A DNA stretch of 10,691 nt from NCBI GenBank assembly GCA_035291645.1, contig DATDRQ010000386.1:1-10691 (forward strand), in the 5' to 3' direction. Below the pieces are notes generated by a model. The model ran no database searches. It saw nothing but the letters and a program-made list of their open reading frames with translations, and was not told the DNA's origin. Every line of letters starts with the position of its first letter. The first letter of the stretch is position 1. The stretch is from DATDRQ01 sp035291645 (GTDB lineage: Bacteria; Chloroflexota; Anaerolineae; Anaerolineales; UBA4823). Both the position numbers and the translations under genes were made by a program. Positions 1 to 6,638 of the stretch are shown here, piece after piece.

Positions 1-1422
1 GGTTTTCTCGGCGAACCACTGCTGAACTTCGATGGCAGGCTTTCCTTTCAGTTTGCGGTAATTCTGTTGGCCTAATGGGATCCAGATGCGGGGCGTGATC
101 CAGCCGTAAAAGGTCAAGCGGTTACCGTAATCCTGGGTGAGGGCGATCGCCGACGAATCGCGGCCCAAGATATTGCCTATCTCTGCCCAAAAGGCTGGTT
201 CATGCCGGTAATCCTCCTGAGCCATATCTACCCGCACGAAATAAACGTCCACGAGAAGAGCAAGTACGAATATTCCTGATACAGCTGCTCGAACCATGAG
301 GGGTGGCTTCAAACGCAGCAGAGGTTGGAAAATCAAAGCCCCCACTGGGGCCAGGGAGATGGCAATTACCGGCACCAGCGGCAGGTGGTAGTAAGAATGG
401 GTGGTAACAAAGTAAGAAAATAACATTCCATATACGAAGTACCCGAGCCAGAGGCCGGTCCCAAAGGCTCGCCCGGCGAGGGTCGGGAACAACAACGCCC
501 CAATCACCGCAACGAAGATGGCTACAAACCCAACCAACCCGCTGGTCCAGTCGAACCAGCGAACATAAAAACCGAGGTCGCGCCACATCTGTGGGAAAAA
601 CCGGCCTTCAAACTGGCTTTCTAAGGTCCTCAGGATATAAACTCCGTAGATGTGATAGGCAACCACCGGCAGGGCGGAGAGGACTGTGATGACCCATACC
701 TGAGGGTCGCGTAGCCTGCTCTTTATGTCTCCTGAAAAGAGCATCAGACCCGCCAGTGGAAAGAGCAGCCAGAAAACGGCAACCGCCTTGATGAACATCG
801 CCGCACCGATCAACAATCCTGCCAGGATGGCAGCCGGCCAGGTAGGTTGACGGTACCAGCGGTAGAAAGCCCACAGGCCTAACAGGATGAACATTACCAT
901 CAGCGGGTCGGGCTGGAAGCTGCGGCTGGCGGCGATGCCGAATGGCAAGAACAGGTAGTAGGCGACGGCGATCACCCCTCCATCCGGGTTCGTCATGGCG
1001 CGGGTCATAAAATACAGCGCCAGGCCTCCGACCAACCAGAACACGGAAGCGAAGATGCGCGCAACCCATACCGGATCGGAGCCGATTAGCCGGTAGGTTT
1101 TGGCGACGATCGTCTCGAAGACCATCGGCTCGATTAATCCATAGCCTGCCAGCTGCTCTCTGGCCCGTTCTTTCTGCCAGGCCGGCGCGTTCGGGAGATC
1201 GCGGTAGTACATGCCGCGGGCGATGATCGCCGAACGCAGCTGCCGGGTGGGATGGAAGTCCAGGGGCGGATCGGTCAGGTCGTACAGCCGGACCGCTAGC
1301 CCCAAGGCAAAAATGGCGAACAGGACCAGACCCAGGAACAGGCGCGATTGGCCGAAGAACGATTCCTTCTCCAAAGAATTCAAGTTTCCTGCGTCCGATC
1401 GATCGAATTGAGGTTCAACCAT
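1..1422 (-). CDS. GT39/ArnT-like polytopic membrane glycosyltransferase, 3' end outside the window
   Basis: Translating the minus strand from the ATG at 1422 gives 474 residues with no stop before the window edge, so the C-terminus is missing. After a polar N-terminus (about 1-26), residues 27-46 form the first membrane segment. It is followed by RLYDLTDPPLDFHPTRQ, the position and style of the first periplasmic loop of GT39 (PMT/ArnT) enzymes, where an acidic residue (here probably D55) is catalytic. Further hydrophobic segments lie around 118-139, 148-164, 172-187, 197-228, 241-258, 295-313, 320-338, 347-366 and 378-395. SRSFQPDP (166-173) and THSYYHLPLVP (341-351) also resemble this superfamily. 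Such enzymes move a sugar from a polyprenyl-phosphate donor to lipid, protein or glycan on the outer face of the membrane; donor and acceptor are unknown here. It starts 15 nt after the DUF115 gene, with no clear Shine-Dalgarno. The family call is fairly safe, the substrate is not. Confidence 0.85.
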   Translation of the reverse strand, partial: MVEPQFDRSDAGNLNSLEKESFFGQSRLFLGLVLFAIFALGLAVRLYDLTDPPLDFHPTRQLRSAIIARGMYYRDLPNAPAWQKERAREQLAGYGLIEPMVFETIVAKTYRLIGSDPVWVARIFASVFWLVGGLALYFMTRAMTNPDGGVIAVAYYLFLPFGIAASRSFQPDPLMVMFILLGLWAFYRWYRQPTWPAAILAGLLIGAAMFIKAVAVFWLLFPLAGLMLFSGDIKSRLRDPQVWVITVLSALPVVAYHIYGVYILRTLESQFEGRFFPQMWRDLGFYVRWFDWTSGLVGFVAIFVAVIGALLFPTLAGRAFGTGLWLGYFVYGMLFSYFVTTHSYYHLPLVPVIAISLAPVGALIFQPLLRLKPPLMVRAAVSGIFVLALLVDVYFVRVDMAQEDYRHEPAFWAEIGNILGRDSSAIALTQDYGNRLTFYGWITPRIWIPLGQQNYRKLKGKPAIEVQQWFAEKT

Positions 1423-1437
1423 GATACGGAAAGTAAT

Positions 1438-2283
1438 TCACTGGAATAGTGAATCGTAATCTACCTTGGGGAATACGGTTAGTTTTCCGCCAACGGTTGC
1501 GTCGACCACCTGGCGTCCGGCGCTTTCATAGACCTGCCTGGCCCTGCGGTAGGCGCGCTCGGATGTGTCCAGGTCCGGCAGCTGCCAGCGGAATCCCTGC
1601 CCGAAGTAGCGGCTGTCGAAGTGATCGGGGTCGGCTCCCTGGGAGACGACAGTCGTGTTGGGTTTGCCCTGTGTGGAAAAGTTGTGGTCGACCCCGATCA
1701 GGATCACCTGTTCGAAGCCCATGTGGTAAGCCAGCTGCAGGGCGACGTAGGTAACCGTCGCTCCTTCCCACAGGCGCCCGCGGGCGTCGGCGGCGAACTT
1801 CGGCCCGCTATAGGTGGTGTGTAGGAAGACCAGCCTCTGCTGAAATAGGTCATTTCGTGTCGCCTCTAAGGCCGGTCTTAAAACCGTCCGGGAGCGCCAG
1901 GATAGGAACTTCGGCATGGGCAAGGCCAGGATCTCCCTGGCGCACTGCTCGATCACCAGGTCGTTGACAGAGAGGAAGAAGGTGGTGGAAAAACCCAGTT
2001 CGGGGAACAACAGGTAGATGCGGTTCATCCCGAAGGTGAATTCACCCCGCAGTTTTGCGAGGTCCGTGCGCTTCAGGCTGGGCCCATTGCCAATGATGAA
2101 ACAACGTTTGCCGCGATAAGCGTCTTTCAATCCCGCCAGCTGGCGTTGGCTGGCGCGCCGCCAGGGGTGAAAAGCGGCTGCGGGCCACTGGGCGGTACGG
2201 TAGATCGAATACCAGGAATTCCGGGCGGCGTCCCACAGCGGGGCGGGCAGGCGCTGCTTGAGATTCTGCTGGAGTTGGCTCAT
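1438..2283 (-). CDS. DUF115 / MptE-like protein of glycan clusters, possible sugar transferase
   Basis: This gene encodes 281 residues starting at ATG 2283. The start overlaps the SDR stop by 4 nt (ATGA), which suggests translational coupling. After a basic N-terminal segment (about 1-50), CFIIGNGPSLKRTDL (61-75) is the nucleotide-binding-like hallmark of the DUF115 (6-hydroxymethylpterin diphosphokinase MptE-like) fold. It is also similar in style to the GNGPSL loop of GT42 sialyltransferases. A second conserved block, VILIGVDHNF (193-202), follows a helix, and the C-terminus GGKLTVFPKVDYDSLF (265-280) is typical of members found in polysaccharide clusters. I see no signal peptide or membrane segment, so it is probably cytoplasmic. 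Automatic annotation would name it after the pterin kinase, but a pterin role makes little sense beside sugar genes. Maf flagellin glycosylation proteins carry a DUF115 domain and attach pseudaminic or legionaminic acid, so transfer of a nonulosonate is a reasonable inference, not shown by the sequence. Confidence 0.85.
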   Translation of the reverse strand: MSQLQQNLKQRLPAPLWDAARNSWYSIYRTAQWPAAAFHPWRRASQRQLAGLKDAYRGKRCFIIGNGPSLKRTDLAKLRGEFTFGMNRIYLLFPELGFSTTFFLSVNDLVIEQCAREILALPMPKFLSWRSRTVLRPALEATRNDLFQQRLVFLHTTYSGPKFAADARGRLWEGATVTYVALQLAYHMGFEQVILIGVDHNFSTQGKPNTTVVSQGADPDHFDSRYFGQGFRWQLPDLDTSERAYRRARQVYESAGRQVVDATVGGKLTVFPKVDYDSLFQ

Positions 2284-3053
2284 TCGGTGCTCAAGCGGGC
2301 GGTCGCGCCGCCGTCGACAATCAGCGCCTGGCCCGTCATGAAGGAGGACTGGGTGGCGTCTGCCAGGAAGTAAATGGCATGAGCGATCTCTGCCGGTTTC
2401 CCCACCCGCCCGATGACGGTCTTGTTCGCCAGGTTTTCAAGTCGCTCAGGCAGGGATCCAGCTCCAACGTGCCCGCGCGAGAGACCGGCGTGCAGCATGG
2501 GGGTATCCACCGCTCCGGGCAGGATGGCGTTCACGCGGATGTTGTCCCGGGCAAACTCGATCGCCATGGCACGCGTCAGGGCCAGCAGGCCGCCTTTGCT
2601 GGCGGCATAGCTGGCGATGTTCGCGGAGGTCGCCACGGCATGCACCGAGGAGACATTGACGATGGCGCCGCCCCCGGCGGTGACAAACAGCGGGTGGGCC
2701 AGCTTGACCGCCAGAAAGGCCGCTCTTAAATTAGAGACCATCACAGCATCCCAGTCTTCGACGCTGGTCTCAAGCAGCGGCTTGGCAACCTGCACGGCAG
2801 CGTTGTTCACCAGGGCATCCAGCCGGTCGCTGAAGGCACGCGTCTGCTGGAAGATCGCCTCCAGGTTCTGCGGTTCGGAGATATCCGCCTGGATAAACAG
2901 CCCCGAAGCCGGGAAACCATCGCCAAAGGCGGCCCGGTCGACGCCGACCACCTTCCACCCGCTCTCGGCAAACAGGCCCACCGTGGCGCGGCCGATACCC
3001 CCTGCTGCGCCGGTGATCAATACCGTTTTCTGTGAAGTGGATTCGGGATTCAT
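2280..3053 (-). CDS. Short-chain dehydrogenase/reductase (SDR), classical type
   Basis: This 257-residue protein has the usual length of a classical SDR and all the family signatures. These are the dinucleotide-binding TGAAGGIG (14-21), an acidic residue after the second strand (D39 in GVDR, favouring NAD(H) over NADP(H)), NNAA (83-86), Asn108, the catalytic Ser in NVSS (133-136), and YAASK (Tyr149, Lys153). The C-terminal IVDGG is also typical. I chose the ATG at 3053; an in-frame TTG at 3113 would add 20 residues unlike any SDR N-terminus. A GGAG lies about 13 nt upstream of the ATG, rather far for a ribosome site. It should oxidise a sugar or polyol hydroxyl or reduce a ketone; the substrate is unknown. 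The place directly after the 2-hydroxyacid dehydrogenase and cytidylyltransferase suggests that the three build one activated sugar or sugar acid. The downstream DUF115 gene overlaps its stop. Confidence 0.9.
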   Translation of the reverse strand: MNPESTSQKTVLITGAAGGIGRATVGLFAESGWKVVGVDRAAFGDGFPASGLFIQADISEPQNLEAIFQQTRAFSDRLDALVNNAAVQVAKPLLETSVEDWDAVMVSNLRAAFLAVKLAHPLFVTAGGGAIVNVSSVHAVATSANIASYAASKGGLLALTRAMAIEFARDNIRVNAILPGAVDTPMLHAGLSRGHVGAGSLPERLENLANKTVIGRVGKPAEIAHAIYFLADATQSSFMTGQALIVDGGATARLSTE

Positions 3054-3134
3054 GAACGGACTGGATCTCCTGGATCTTTGCTCAATGGCATTGATTCGTG
3101 GGCAGATCGCCAAGAGTAGAATCGGGCGAAGGAA

Positions 3135-4094
3135 TCAAAATATTTCATCATCGCGCCAGGGGATGCCTAGACCGGCTAACAGGTTGAAGATCGTGTTTCT
3201 GTGAACTCGCTCCCAGGCAGCCGGGCTGGAGTTGGCGTTGTGCGGGGCGAGCAGGACGTTTTCCATGCACAAGAGAGGACTATCGAGGGGTAAAGGTTCT
3301 ACCTCGTATACATCCAGGGCAGCCCCTGCGATCATCCCGTTTTGCAGCACCCATACCAGCGCGGGTTCATCGACGACTTGCCCGCGGGCAGTGTTGATCA
3401 GAACCGAGGACGGTTTCATCCAACCGAGGGTCGTCCGGTTCAAGAGATGGTAGCTGGTCGAGTTGAGGTCGCAATTCAAACTGACGAAGTCCGCCTCTCC
3501 AAGCAGCTCCTCAAGAGAAGCCAGCCTTACGCCGTTTTCGAGCAGGAAATCCGGCACGATCTCGATGATATCGTTGCCCAACAGGCGCATCCCGAAGGCG
3601 CGTGCCCGGCGCAAGACGGCTTTGCCGATATTGCCCACGCCGACTACGCCCAGGACGCACTCGCTGAGAGAACGGCCCGGGATCTTGGCCCATTCCCCGC
3701 TCTTCATCGCCCGGTCCATCCACGGTTGGCGCCGGGCAAACGCCAGCATGTAACCCATCACCGTGTCGGCGACCGGCAGGGTAAAGGCATTCGGAGTCCA
3801 TGCGACCAGGATGCCCAGTCGAGCGGCTGCCTCCTGGTCGATCGAATCGATTCCGGTACCCCACTTCGAGATCACCTTCAAGCGCGGGGCGCAAGCCTCC
3901 AGCACGCGTGCTGTGAAGCGGTCATCCCCGCAGATGGCGCCATCGAACTGCCCGGCATATGCCAGGATCTGCTCCTCCTCCAGGCGTTCCTCCACCGGCG
4001 CAACGATGAGGTCCAATCCGAAGCGGACGAAGACCGGTCTGAATCGATCCAGAAAAGGGACCATATAAGGTGCGGAGAACAGGACGGTGGGCAT
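3135..4094 (-). CDS. D-isomer-specific 2-hydroxyacid dehydrogenase (SerA-like)
   Basis: The 319-residue protein from ATG 4094 is a complete short-form NAD-dependent D-2-hydroxyacid dehydrogenase without the regulatory ACT domain of full SerA. The Rossmann loop is GVVGVGNIG (149-157), with Asp174 (GND) placed at the end of the second strand as expected for NAD. The catalytic set is present: Arg237 in NTARGQVVDE, Glu266 in DVYEVEPLP, and His285 in APHNANSS. The substrate-binding KWGTGIDSID (77-86) is also canonical. The family interconverts 2-keto acids and D-2-hydroxyacids. It is unlikely to be the housekeeping serine enzyme, because it sits between a CMP-sugar-synthetase homologue (59 nt upstream) and an SDR (81 nt downstream). 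A role on a sugar-derived 2-keto or 2-hydroxy acid is inferred. No convincing ribosome-binding site precedes the ATG. Confidence 0.9.
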   Translation of the reverse strand: MPTVLFSAPYMVPFLDRFRPVFVRFGLDLIVAPVEERLEEEQILAYAGQFDGAICGDDRFTARVLEACAPRLKVISKWGTGIDSIDQEAAARLGILVAWTPNAFTLPVADTVMGYMLAFARRQPWMDRAMKSGEWAKIPGRSLSECVLGVVGVGNIGKAVLRRARAFGMRLLGNDIIEIVPDFLLENGVRLASLEELLGEADFVSLNCDLNSTSYHLLNRTTLGWMKPSSVLINTARGQVVDEPALVWVLQNGMIAGAALDVYEVEPLPLDSPLLCMENVLLAPHNANSSPAAWERVHRNTIFNLLAGLGIPWRDDEIF

Positions 4095-4153
4095 GGATAT
4101 GTTGTGAAGGTGGGATTTGGAACTGAAAGATTGGACGGATGCCGCAGAGAGCC

Positions 4154-4834
4154 TTAACTCTGTTCCCTGGACGGCTGTGCCATCAAGAAATCAACAATGG
4201 CAAAATCGATCTCGTCGTCGATATCCCAGGCTTCGGCAGAGTCGATCTCGAACATCAACGGGCGCTCGCCCAGACGATTGCGCCGGCTGACCAGTGTGTC
4301 GCGCCGGAAAAGATACAGACAAGAATTCTCCTCGTAGATCGGAGGCAGGTCTTGCGTACGCAGCAGGATAGCCGGGTTGTGATTGATCGCCCGGCCGAGT
4401 TCGTCCCACAAGCGCGTCTGCAGCCGGGTCACCGAAAAGAGCGAATCATAGGCAGAATAGCTGGCTAGCAGCGTATTGATGGCTTTCGAGATCGTTTCCG
4501 GCCTTAGAAGTGGATTCGTGGAGTGCGTTTGCAAATAGAAGTCGGCTTCGACCTGGCCGGTGTCATGGAGCAGGACCTCGTTCATCGAGACCTCTCCTGG
4601 CCGCAGGTGTAGAGGCCGTTCCACGATGAACACCTGGGGGAAATACTCCCTCAAGCCCTGCACGATGATCGGGCTGTCCGTATCCACAACGACCGTGTGA
4701 ATCTCAGGACAGCAGAGAAGCGTCTCTATGATGTGGTGGAAAAGGGGTTTGCCGGCGAGTATTCGGTAATTCTTCCCCGGAACGCGCTGGGAGTCGTGCC
4801 GCATGGGGACGAGGGCCGCGATATTTTGCATCAT
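4154..4834 (-). CDS. Cytidylyltransferase of the acylneuraminate/KdsB-like family (second copy, divergent)
   Basis: A complete 226-residue nucleotidyltransferase of the CMP-sialate synthetase fold, the usual length. The N-terminal CTP-binding loop reads PMRHDSQRVPGKN (10-22), followed by LAGKPL (26-31), the family signature. An acidic VVDTDS stretch lies at 48-54. LQTHSTNPLL (101-110) replaces the LRPTSPFR seen in the NeuA-like protein at the right edge. FEIDSAEAWDIDDEIDF (195-211) supplies the metal-binding acidic residues. Members transfer CMP from CTP to the anomeric hydroxyl of an ulosonic acid or to a phosphonate or similar acid. The altered central motif suggests a different substrate from the first copy. 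The start is ATG 4834, placed 8 nt after a strong AGGAGGG; a second ATG follows directly but is spaced worse. Its downstream neighbours are the 2-hydroxyacid dehydrogenase and SDR. It should not be called neuA without testing. Confidence 0.88.
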   Translation of the reverse strand: MMQNIAALVPMRHDSQRVPGKNYRILAGKPLFHHIIETLLCCPEIHTVVVDTDSPIIVQGLREYFPQVFIVERPLHLRPGEVSMNEVLLHDTGQVEADFYLQTHSTNPLLRPETISKAINTLLASYSAYDSLFSVTRLQTRLWDELGRAINHNPAILLRTQDLPPIYEENSCLYLFRRDTLVSRRNRLGERPLMFEIDSAEAWDIDDEIDFAIVDFLMAQPSREQS

Positions 4835-4842
4835 GCCTGTAA

Positions 4843-4849
4843 CCCTCCT
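4843..4849 (-). promoter_or_regulatory. Strong Shine-Dalgarno of the second cytidylyltransferase
   Basis: On the minus strand this reads AGGAGGG, 8 nt before the ATG at 4834, inside the 30-nt gap after the sulfotransferase stop. It decides between the two adjacent ATG codons in favour of the first. It is one of the two best ribosome sites in the window, so translation probably re-initiates here independently of the upstream gene. Confidence 0.8.
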
Positions 4850-4864
4850 AGTCGAATATCTTTC

Positions 4865-5740
4865 TCACCAGGCACTGTTTTCCTCGTACCCTAAGCGCAC
4901 TACCAGATCGCCGGCAATATCTTTGAAGAGGGCTTTATTTCCCGGCGTGAAGTACTCGCGCCAGTTACCCGGCTTGCCGCGGCGGAAGGTGCCGGAACGG
5001 GAAGGAGCGATGGCTCGTTTCAAGCGCTCCACAGCCACTTCCTGATCAACCTTCGGTTCGAATCCACGTTCGCACAGGTAGACCAACAACCGCGATAGAG
5101 CCCGATCCCGCTCGAGGATCAGATCCTCGAAACGCAGGCTGAGCACTTGCGGAACCTCTAGCCAGCCAAGGTAGTTTTCGTACTTCTCCCGCACGCTGCT
5201 CAGCACGGCGCCTTCTTCAGCAACCCCTTGAATAGCGGCGTTGATGCGTTCTTCCATGTTATTTAACTGTTGGGTGTAGTACTGGCGCATGCCGTGCTGG
5301 TCGTACATCTCGGTGGCGTAGAAGACGTGCGAGACGATCATGTCGCGCGGGTCGCGATAAACGAACACCGCCGCCTTCCCAGGCCTGGTTAATTCCTGGA
5401 TGAACGGCGGATGGGAGTGCACGTATCCGTAGGCGATGTCGCCAGAACGCATCCTCTGGAGATTCTCGAGGACGGCTGCCTCTGGCAGCTTGTGGTTATC
5501 TTCCGAGCGGTTCACCGGGGGAAAACCAGGATTAACGAACGGGCCCAGGCTGGTCAGACCCTGGAGCACCTGGATAATCAGGTGCGAGCCGGACTTCGGC
5601 ATGGCATTTCCCAGGACCGCCGGAGTCCTGACCAGGTTCTGCGTGCCCCAACGCAAACCAGCCATGCCGCGACGCGCCTGCCAGCGGCTGAGCTTCAACC
5701 AATGTTTAAGGGCAGGCCAGGGGTGAGATTGATCAGGCAT
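4865..5740 (-). CDS. PAPS-dependent sulfotransferase (Sulfotransfer_1-like)
   Basis: A 291-residue protein from ATG 5740, overlapping the methyltransferase stop by 8 nt. The open frame continues upstream to 6085, but that part lies inside the methyltransferase in another frame and shows no family similarity, so the later ATG is chosen. The 5'-phosphosulfate loop is AMPKSGSH (46-53), matching PKSGT-type loops. YGYVHSHPPF (104-113) offers the expected catalytic His. The 3'-phosphate site is VYRDPRDMIVSHVF (127-140), with Arg129 and Ser137 as likely contacts. LRFEDL (202-207) and FRRGKPGNWREYF (252-264) are the conserved C-terminal blocks. It moves sulfate from PAPS to a hydroxyl or amine, most likely on a sugar of the glycan made here. 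No signal peptide or membrane anchor is seen, so sulfation would happen in the cytoplasm, before export. The acceptor is unknown. Confidence 0.9.
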   Translation of the reverse strand: MPDQSHPWPALKHWLKLSRWQARRGMAGLRWGTQNLVRTPAVLGNAMPKSGSHLIIQVLQGLTSLGPFVNPGFPPVNRSEDNHKLPEAAVLENLQRMRSGDIAYGYVHSHPPFIQELTRPGKAAVFVYRDPRDMIVSHVFYATEMYDQHGMRQYYTQQLNNMEERINAAIQGVAEEGAVLSSVREKYENYLGWLEVPQVLSLRFEDLILERDRALSRLLVYLCERGFEPKVDQEVAVERLKRAIAPSRSGTFRRGKPGNWREYFTPGNKALFKDIAGDLVVRLGYEENSAW

Positions 5741-6635
5741 CTTGTTTGATCTTGCAAATCCCGACCGGCTGGTAGCACGGATCCCACTTCCCCCAGGGCA
5801 TGCCATTATCGCCGGAGCGGAAGTAGAATTTCGCCAGATTCTCCCGCAGCTCCCTGCAGTTACGCAGCTGCTCGAAGAGCTCGTCAAACCGGGCAAAATT
5901 CGAAGGCGCTTCTGGAGACAGGCCGAATACCCGGCGCAGGCTGGCCTCTGCATAACACCATCCCTGGGATGGCTCGTGGAACCAATCCGCATCCCTGGCA
6001 GCTCCCAATGTCGCCAGCAAGGGACCGCCGGGTTTGAGCACGCGCAGCAACTCGGCGACCACCCGCCCCAACTGTTCGGGAGCATTGTGCTCCAGCGCAG
6101 ATACCGCCACGACTACGTCCACCGAGCAGTCCGGGATATCGGTCAGTGAGCGCAGGTCCTGGTTATAGATCGAGATTTCGCCTTGCTGCGAGTCAAATGT
6201 GCGCGCCAAGCGACCTGCCACCCAGCTGCGCCCGCTGATCGCATTACCCAGGACAGACCGTTTGATGGCTTCCCTGGAACCGGGTGAAAAGGACTGCACC
6301 GGCTGGAGTCGCTGTAGATCTTCGGGGCGCAGGCCGCGCACCCGGTAGCGCAGCCGGAAGTGCGCCGGCAGGTTAGCCCGCGATTCCCGGTCCACACTGA
6401 TCACGTCTGCGCCCTGTTCCACCAGATACCACTGGATCACACCCACCCCGGCCCCGGCGTCCACGACCAGCATGCCCTGCCTGGGCTGTAGCTGGCGCAG
6501 GATCCAGGCCAGGTCGAGCAGGTAGTGCCAGCCGAACTCGAGGTGCAGGCTGCCCGCCAGCCGTCTTAGGTCGTCGACGCGCGGCCGTTCTTGCTTCAGG
6601 AGAGATACCGGCAGGATCTCGATCTGCTCCTTCAA
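5733..6635 (-). CDS. Class I SAM-dependent methyltransferase
   Basis: A 300-residue protein with a Rossmann-type methyltransferase core. Motif I is VVDAGAGVG (57-65), the acidic residue at the end of strand 2 is Asp82 (SVDRES), motif IV is VVVAVSALEHN (174-184), and LKPGGPLL (200-207) follows. Between Asp82 and the strand that begins near residue 153 (ISIYNQDL) lies a stretch of about 65 residues, much longer than the minimal fold needs; it may form a substrate lid. The C-terminal third (about 215-295), rich in Trp and Tyr, is not recognised. The start is TTG 6635, 6 nt after GAGGAA and just behind the stop of the preceding gene; no in-frame ATG offers a better choice. The sulfotransferase start overlaps its stop. 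O- or N-methylation of a glycan sugar is inferred from context; small molecules or lipids cannot be excluded. Confidence 0.85.
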   Translation of the reverse strand: MKEQIEILPVSLLKQERPRVDDLRRLAGSLHLEFGWHYLLDLAWILRQLQPRQGMLVVDAGAGVGVIQWYLVEQGADVISVDRESRANLPAHFRLRYRVRGLRPEDLQRLQPVQSFSPGSREAIKRSVLGNAISGRSWVAGRLARTFDSQQGEISIYNQDLRSLTDIPDCSVDVVVAVSALEHNAPEQLGRVVAELLRVLKPGGPLLATLGAARDADWFHEPSQGWCYAEASLRRVFGLSPEAPSNFARFDELFEQLRNCRELRENLAKFYFRSGDNGMPWGKWDPCYQPVGICKIKQDA

Positions 6636-6638
6636 GCT

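Noticed and set aside
200..1069. Two minus-strand open frames (200-586 and 608-1069)
   Set aside because: Both are in a different frame from the 474-residue membrane protein, which is open across the whole interval and has clear membrane segments and family motifs.
3054..3134. Possible internal promoter or terminator in the largest gap (81 nt)
   Set aside because: No convincing -35/-10 pair and no GC-rich hairpin followed by T-run was seen on the minus strand.
2617..3204. Plus-strand open frame of 195 codons
   Set aside because: Antisense to the SDR and the end of the dehydrogenase; no motif, and it crosses a boundary between two well-supported genes.
4095..4153. Possible terminator or regulatory hairpin in the 59-nt gap before the dehydrogenase
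   Set aside because: No strong inverted repeat or T-run is visible; it looks like plain spacer.
3342..4157. Plus-strand open frame of 271 codons
   Set aside because: Antisense to the 2-hydroxyacid dehydrogenase, which has complete catalytic motifs. The plus-strand translation has no recognisable domain.
5741..6085. Upstream extension of the sulfotransferase frame
   Set aside because: This part overlaps the methyltransferase in another frame and encodes Cys/Ser/Arg-rich sequence unlike sulfotransferases. The ATG at 5740 begins just before the expected N-terminal region.
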